Made by a program: the position numbers and the translations under genes. From NCBI GenBank assembly GCA_037974665.1, contig CM075780.1, forward strand, positions 1,584,501-1,648,500: DNA of 64,000 nt. The letters are read 5' to 3'. Below the pieces are notes generated by a model. That model ran no database searches. It had not been told where the DNA came from and saw nothing but the letters and a program-made list of their open reading frames with translations. Shown one piece after another: positions 58,887 to 64,000 of the stretch. Positions within the stretch are counted from its first letter, which is position 1. Every line of letters starts with the position of its first letter. The DNA comes from Ehretia macrophylla (lineage: Eukaryota; Streptophyta; Magnoliopsida; Boraginales; Ehretiaceae).

Positions 58887-59005
58887 TGGGTGCAACACGA
58901 GGACTTCCGAAGGGGTCACCCATCCTAGTACTACTCTCGCCCAAACACGCTTAACTTCGGAGTTCTGATGGGATCCGGTGCATTAGTGCTGGTCTGATCG
59001 CACCA
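58887..59005 (-). rRNA. 5S rRNA: 5S rRNA, copy 67
   Basis: 119 nt. Differences: cccagg to ccgaagg, caagcac to caaacac, ggtatg to ggtctg, gcaccc to gcacca; flank gtgatg as in copies 55 and 63. Confidence 0.92.
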
Positions 59006-59563
59006 GTGATGTTTAGGGCACAATTCTTATATGTGTTAATGGTTCACAGTCCCATCCTAGAGAGATGGCCCATTCAAAAGGCCGATTGGGCTTAACGACA
59101 ACCCATCCGCTTCAACAACGCAGCATCCTCGCAAGACGTGATATCAACACGTTGTAGGGCCATCTGATATCCCGCGAGTCAGGTTGTCTTCTTTTTAATG
59201 GCTCACGACGTACGATCTGGAACGGAAAAACAGAGCAAAAGAAGAAAATTGGCCTAAAACTGATGAAAACGTTCGATTTTGGGCTCCAAAGACGGGCAAA
59301 GCGAGCAAGTTGGCTGCCCCCATCGTAGAGCTCTCAGAGAGCTTTGCAACGGTATGCTGTGTGCCGCGTAACTCCTTACGGATCAAAAGTTATGGGCACT
59401 GGAGCGACGGAGACCTGGTGACAAACCCTACGCCCTCAGTTTGCGGGCCCGGCCTCTACGTGAAGCGAAGTTTTCTTGCCCAATGTTTTGTGAGATTCGG
59501 TAATAGAGATTTGGTCGATAAAGTATCTTGACAACCCTAACCAGGGCAAAAAAAATTGATAAG

Positions 59564-59682
59564 GGGGTGCAACACGAGGACTTCCCATGGGGTCACCCAT
59601 CCTAGTACTACTCTCACCCAAATACGCTTAACTTCGGAGTTTTGATGGGATCCGGTGCATTAGTCCTGGTATGATCGCACCA
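59564..59682 (-). rRNA. 5S rRNA: 5S rRNA, copy 68
   Basis: 119 nt. Differences: cccaggg to cccatgg, ctcgcccaagcac to ctcacccaaatac, gttct to gtttt, gtgctgg to gtcctgg, gcaccc to gcacca. The last three recur in copy 70; both also share the altered terminator side ttgataagg. Confidence 0.92.
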
Positions 59683-60240
59683 GTCATGTTGAGGGCACAA
59701 TTCCTATATGTCTTAATGGTTCACAGTCCCAGCCTAGAGAGATGGCCCATTCAAAAGGCCCAATGGGCTTAACGACAACCCATCCGCTTCGCCAACGTAG
59801 CATCCTTGCAAGACGTGATATCGACACGTTGTAGGGCCATCTGATGTCCCGCGAGTCAGGTTGTCGTCCTTTTAATGGCTCACGACGTACGATCCGGGAT
59901 GGAAAAATAGAGCAAAAGAATAAAAGTGCCCTGAAACTGATGAAAACGTTCGATTTTGGGCTCCAAAGACGGGCACAACTAGCAAGCTGGCTGCCCCCGT
60001 CGTAGAGCTCTTAGAGAGCTTTGCAACGGTATGTTGTGCGCCGCGTAACACCTTACAGATCAAAACTTATGGGCACCGGAGCGACAGAGACCTGGTCGTA
60101 AACCCTGCGCCCTCAATTTGGGGGCCCGGCCTCTACGTGAAGTGAAGTTGTCTTACCCAATGTTCCGTGGGATTCGGTAATAGAGATTTGGTCAATAAAG
60201 TATCTTGGCAACCCTAACCAAGGCAAAAAAAATTGAAAAG

Positions 60241-60359
60241 GGGGTGCAACACGAGTACTTCCAAGGGGGTCACCCATCCTAGTACTACTCTCGCCCAAGC
60301 ACGCTTAACTTCGGAGTTCTGATGGGATCCAGTGCATTAATGCTGGTATTATCGCACCC
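60241..60359 (-). rRNA. 5S rRNA: 5S rRNA, copy 69
   Basis: 119 nt. Differences: gaggac to gagtac, tcccagg to tccaagg, atccgg to atccag, tagtgc to taatgc, tatgat to tattat. Counterpart of copy 71 in the two-unit duplication. Confidence 0.92.
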
Positions 60360-60907
60360 ATCATGTAGAGGGCATAAATCCTATATGTGTTAACAGTTCA
60401 TAGTCCCATCCTAGAGAGAAGGCCCATTCAAAAGTCCCAATGGGCTTAACGACAACCCAACAACGCAGCATCCTCGCAAGACGTGATATCGACACGTTGT
60501 AGGGCCCTCTGATGTCCCGCGAGTCAGGTTGTCGTCCTTTTAACGGCTCACAATGTACGATTCGGGACGGAAAAATAGGGCAAAATAATAAAAATGGACT
60601 GAAACTAATGAAAACATTCAATTCTGAGCTCCAAAAAAGGCACCTCTATCAAGCTAGCGGCCCCCGTCGTAGAGCTCTCAAAGAGCTTCGCAACGGTATG
60701 TTGTGCGCTGCGTAATTCCTTACGGATCATAAGTTATAGGCACCGGAGGGACGGAGACCTGGTCACAAACCGTACGCCCTCGGTTTGCGGGCCTGGCCTC
60801 TACGTGAAGTGAAGTTGTCTTGCCCAATGTTCCGTGGGATTTGGTAATAGAGATTTGGTCGATAAAGTATCTTGGCAACCCTAACCAGGGCAAAAAAAAT
60901 TGATAAG

Positions 60908-61026
60908 GGGGTGCAACACGAGGACTTCCCAGGGGGTCACCCATCCTAATACTACTCGCACCGAAGCACGCTTAACTTCGGAGTTTTGATGGGATCCGGT
61001 GCATTAGTCCTGGTATGATCGCACCA
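60908..61026 (-). rRNA. 5S rRNA: 5S rRNA, copy 70
   Basis: 119 nt, only 667 bp from its neighbour because of a short spacer deletion. Differences: ctagta to ctaata, ctctcgccc to ctcgcaccg, gttct to gtttt, gtgctgg to gtcctgg, gcaccc to gcacca. Confidence 0.92.
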
Positions 61027-61584
61027 GTCATGTTGATGGCACAATTCCTATATGCGTTAATGGTTCATAGTCCCAGCCTAGAGATATGGCCCATTCAAAA
61101 GGCCCAATGGGCTTAACGACAACCCATCCGCTTCGACAACGTAGCATGCTTGCATGACGTGATATCGACACATTGTAGGGCCCTCTGATGTCCCACGAGT
61201 CAGGTTGTCGTCCTTTTAACGGCTCATGACGTACGATCCGGGACAGAAAAATAGAGCAAAAGAATAAAAGTGCCCTGAAACTTATGAAAACGTTCGATTT
61301 TGGGCTCCAAAGACGGGTACAACTAGCAAGCTGGCTGCCCCCGTCGTAGAGCTCTCAGAGAGCTTTGCAACGGTATGTTGTGCGCCGCGTAACACCTTAC
61401 AGATCAAAAGTTATGGGCACCGGAGCGACAGAGAGCTGGTCGTAAACACTGCGCCCTCAATTTGGGGGCCCGGCCTCTACGTGAAGTGAAGTTGTCTTAC
61501 CCAATGTTCCGTGGGATTCGGTAATAGAGATTTGGTCAATAAAGTATCTTAGCAACCCTAACCAAGGCAAAAAAAATTGAAAAG

Positions 61585-61703
61585 GGGGTGCAACACGAGG
61601 ACTTCCAAGGGGGTCACCCATCCTAGTACTACTCTCGCCCAAGCACGCTTAACTTCGGAGTTCTGATGGGATCCGGTGCATTAGTGTTGGTATGATCGCA
61701 CCC
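61585..61703 (-). rRNA. 5S rRNA: 5S rRNA, copy 71
   Basis: 119 nt, well preserved: tcccagg to tccaagg and gctgg to gttgg only. Confidence 0.94.
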
Positions 61704-62261
61704 ATCATGTTGAGGGCACAATTCCTATATATGTTAATGGTTCACAGTCCCAGCCTAGAGAGATGGCCCATTCAGAAGGCCCAATGGGCTTAAGGACAAC
61801 CCATCTGCTTCAACAACGCAGCATCCTGACAAGACGTGATATCGACACGCTGTAGGGCCCTCTGATGTCCTGCAAGTCAGGTTGTCATCCTTTTAACGGC
61901 TCACGACGTACGACCCGGGACGAAAAAACAGAGCAAAAGAATAAAAGTGGCCTGAAACTAATGAAAACATTCGATTTTGGGCTCCAAAAATAGGCGGAGC
62001 GAGAAAGCTAGCTGCCCCTGTCGTAGAGCTCTCAGAGAGTTTTGCAACGGTATGCTATGCGCCGCATAACTCCTTACGGATCAAAAGTGATGGGCACCGG
62101 AGCGACGGAGACTTAGTCACAAACCCTACGCCCTCGGTTAGCGGGTCCGGCCTCAACGTGAAGCGAAGTTGTCTTGCCCAATGTTCCGTGGGATTCGGTA
62201 ATAGAGATTTGGTCGATAAAGTATCTTGGCAACCCTAACCAGGGCAAAAAAATTTGAAAAG

Positions 62262-62380
62262 GGGGTGCAACACGAGGACTTCCCCGGGGGTTACCCATCA
62301 TAGTACTACTCTTGCCCAAGCACGCTTAACTTCGGAGTTCTAATGGGATCCGGTGCATTAGTGCAGGCATGATCGCACCA
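62262..62380 (-). rRNA. 5S rRNA: 5S rRNA, copy 72
   Basis: 119 nt. Differences: cccagg to ccccgg, gtcaccc to gttaccc, atccta to atcata, ctcg to cttg, tgatgg to taatgg, gctggtatg to gcaggcatg, gcaccc to gcacca. Confidence 0.91.
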
Positions 62381-62941
62381 GTTCGTTGAGGGCACAATTC
62401 CTATATGTGTTAACAGTTCACAATCCTAGCCTAGAGAGATGGCCCATTCGAAAGGCCCAATGGGCTTAACGACAACCCATCTGCTTCAACAACGTAGCAT
62501 CCTCAAAAGAGGTGATATCGACTCGTTGTAGGGCCCTCCGATGTCCTGCGAATCAGGTTGTCATCCTTTTAATGGCTCACGACGTACGATCCGGGACAGA
62601 AAAATAGAGGAAAAGAATAAAAGTGGCCTGAAACTAATGAAAACATTCGATTTTGGGCTCCAGAAACAGGCACAGCAAGCAAGCTAGCTGCCCCTGTCGT
62701 AGAGCTCTCAGAGAGCTTTGCAACGGTATGCTGTGCGCCGTGTAACTCCTTACGGATCAAAATTTATGGGCACCAGAGCGATGGAGAACTGGTCACAAAC
62801 CCTATGCCCTCAGTTTGTGGGCGGGCCCGGCCTCTACGTGAAGCGAAGTTGTCTTGCCTAATTTTCTGTGGGATTCGGTAATAGAGATTTGGTCGATAAA
62901 GTATCTTGACAAACCTAACCAGGGTAAAAAAAATTGAAAAG

Positions 62942-63060
62942 TGGGTGCAACACAAGGACTTCCCAGGGGGTCACCCATCCTAGTACTACTCTCGCCCAAG
63001 CACGCTTAACTTCGGAGTTCTGATGGGATCCGGTGCATTAGTGTTGGTATGATCGCACCT
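62942..63060 (-). rRNA. 5S rRNA: 5S rRNA, copy 73
   Basis: 119 nt. Differences: acgagg to acaagg, gctgg to gttgg, gcaccc to gcacct. The spacer of this unit (62,815-62,830) has a 4-base GGGC duplication that lengthens it to 680 bp. Confidence 0.93.
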
Positions 63061-63619
63061 GTCATGTTGAGGGCACAATTCTTATATGTGTTAACGGTTC
63101 ACGGTCCCGGCCTAGAGAGATGGCCCATTCAAAAGGCCCAATGGGCTTAACGACAACCCATCCGCTTCAACAACGTAGCATCCTCACAAGATGTGATATC
63201 GACACATCGTAAAGCCCGATGATATCCTGCGAGTCAGGTTGTCGTCCTTTTAACGGCTCATGACGTACGATCCAGGATGGAAAAATAGAGCAAAAGAATC
63301 AAAGTGTCCCGAAACTAATGAAAACATTCGATTTTGTGCTCCAAAAATAGGCACATCGAGCAAGCTTGATGCCCCCGTCGTAGAGCTCTCAGAGAGCTTT
63401 GTAACGGTATGCTGTACGCCGCGTAACCCCTTACGGATCAAAAGTTATGCGCACCGGAGCGATGGAGACCTGGTCACAAACCCTACACCATCGGTTTATG
63501 GGCCAGGCCTCTACGTGAAGCGAAGTTGTCTTGCCCAATGTTCTGTGGGATTCGGTAATAGAGATTTGGTCGATAAAGTATCTTGGCAACCCTAACCAGG
63601 GCAAAAAAAAATTGAAAAT

Positions 63620-63738
63620 GTGGTGCAACACGAGGACTTCCCAAGGGGTCACCCATCCTAGTACTACTCTCGCCCAAACACGCTTAACTTCGGAGTTATG
63701 ATGGGATCCGGTGCATTAGTGCTGGTATGATCGCACCC
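63620..63738 (-). rRNA. 5S rRNA: 5S rRNA, copy 74
   Basis: 119 nt, the last complete copy in the window. Differences: gggtgc to tggtgc, cccaagg, caagcac to caaacac, gttctg to gttatg. Confidence 0.93.
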
Positions 63739-64000
63739 GTCATGTTGAGGGCACAATTTCTATATGTGTTAACGGTTCAAAGTCCCAGCCTAGAGAGATG
63801 GCACATTCAAAAGGCCCAATGGGCTTAACGACAACCCATCCGCTTCAACAGTGCAGCATCCTCGCAAGACGTGATATTTACACATTGTAGGGCCCTCTGA
63901 TGTCCCGCAAGTTAGGTTGTCGTCCTTTTAACGGCTAACGACGTACGATCCGGGACGAAAAAACAGAGCAAAAAAAGAAAAGTGGCCTGAAACTGATGAA

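Larger units (their letters stand above)
54620..64000 (-). repeat. 5S rDNA tandem array, right segment (14 units)
   Basis: Continuation of the same array beyond the inserted retrotransposon, same strand and phase: 5S copies 60 and 61 are 12,636 bp apart, and subtracting the 11,954-bp element and one 5-bp duplicate leaves 677 bp. Spacing is 675-680 bp except one 667-bp unit, where about 10 bp are missing near 60,458. A two-unit block is duplicated (about 59.55-60.9 and 60.9-62.2 kb). After the last 5S gene, 63,739-64,000 is ordinary spacer and the array continues past the window. Confidence 0.97.

Noticed and set aside
1944..63677. Dozens of 60-150-codon open frames on both strands (for example a minus-strand MGESSTRMGDPLGSP... 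frame of about 81 codons and a plus-strand ...VVELSESFATVCCAP... frame in nearly every unit)
   Set aside because: They repeat once per 5S unit, and the minus-strand frame begins inside the 5S rRNA gene and runs through its terminator. They vary freely by frameshift and stop codon between units, so they are by-products of one repeated non-coding sequence.

Overview
The window is flowering-plant nuclear DNA dominated by a tandem 5S ribosomal DNA array. I count 74 copies of the 5S rRNA gene, all on the minus strand, at a spacing of about 677 bp (119 bp gene plus about 558 bp spacer). The 5S sequence is the plant type, with a plant-style upstream promoter and an oligo-T Pol III terminator. The species cannot be named from the sequence alone.

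Layout: 1-1797 is AT-rich non-5S DNA whose right edge looks like the end of an LTR of another retrotransposon, cut by the window start. 1798-42665 holds 60 5S units. 42666-54619 is one complete LTR retrotransposon (11,954 bp, minus strand) inserted into a 5S spacer. 54620-64000 holds 14 more units, and the array runs off the right end. The insertion is clean: a 5-bp target duplication (CTGTG) flanks it, and removing the element plus one duplicate restores an exact 677-bp spacing between the 5S copies on either side.

The retrotransposon is a Ty3/Gypsy chromovirus, probably Tekay/Del-like. It has two LTRs of about 3.57 kb, a Met-tRNA-type primer binding site, a polypurine tract, and one gag-pol reading frame encoding Gag with two zinc knuckles, protease, reverse transcriptase, RNase H, integrase and a C-terminal chromodomain. 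The frame is never shifted but carries seven internal stop codons. An RNase H catalytic Asp is Asn and one integrase zinc-finger His is Gln, so the copy is dead as an autonomous element.

Almost every 5S copy differs from the window consensus inside the normally invariant gene, several at the promoter or in helix I, and one copy has lost 25 bp. Together with block duplications of 2, 3 and 6 units and the retroelement insertion, this suggests a poorly homogenised, probably silenced part of a 5S locus. No protein-coding host gene is seen; the many 60-150-codon open frames in the repeats are by-products of repeating one spacer sequence.
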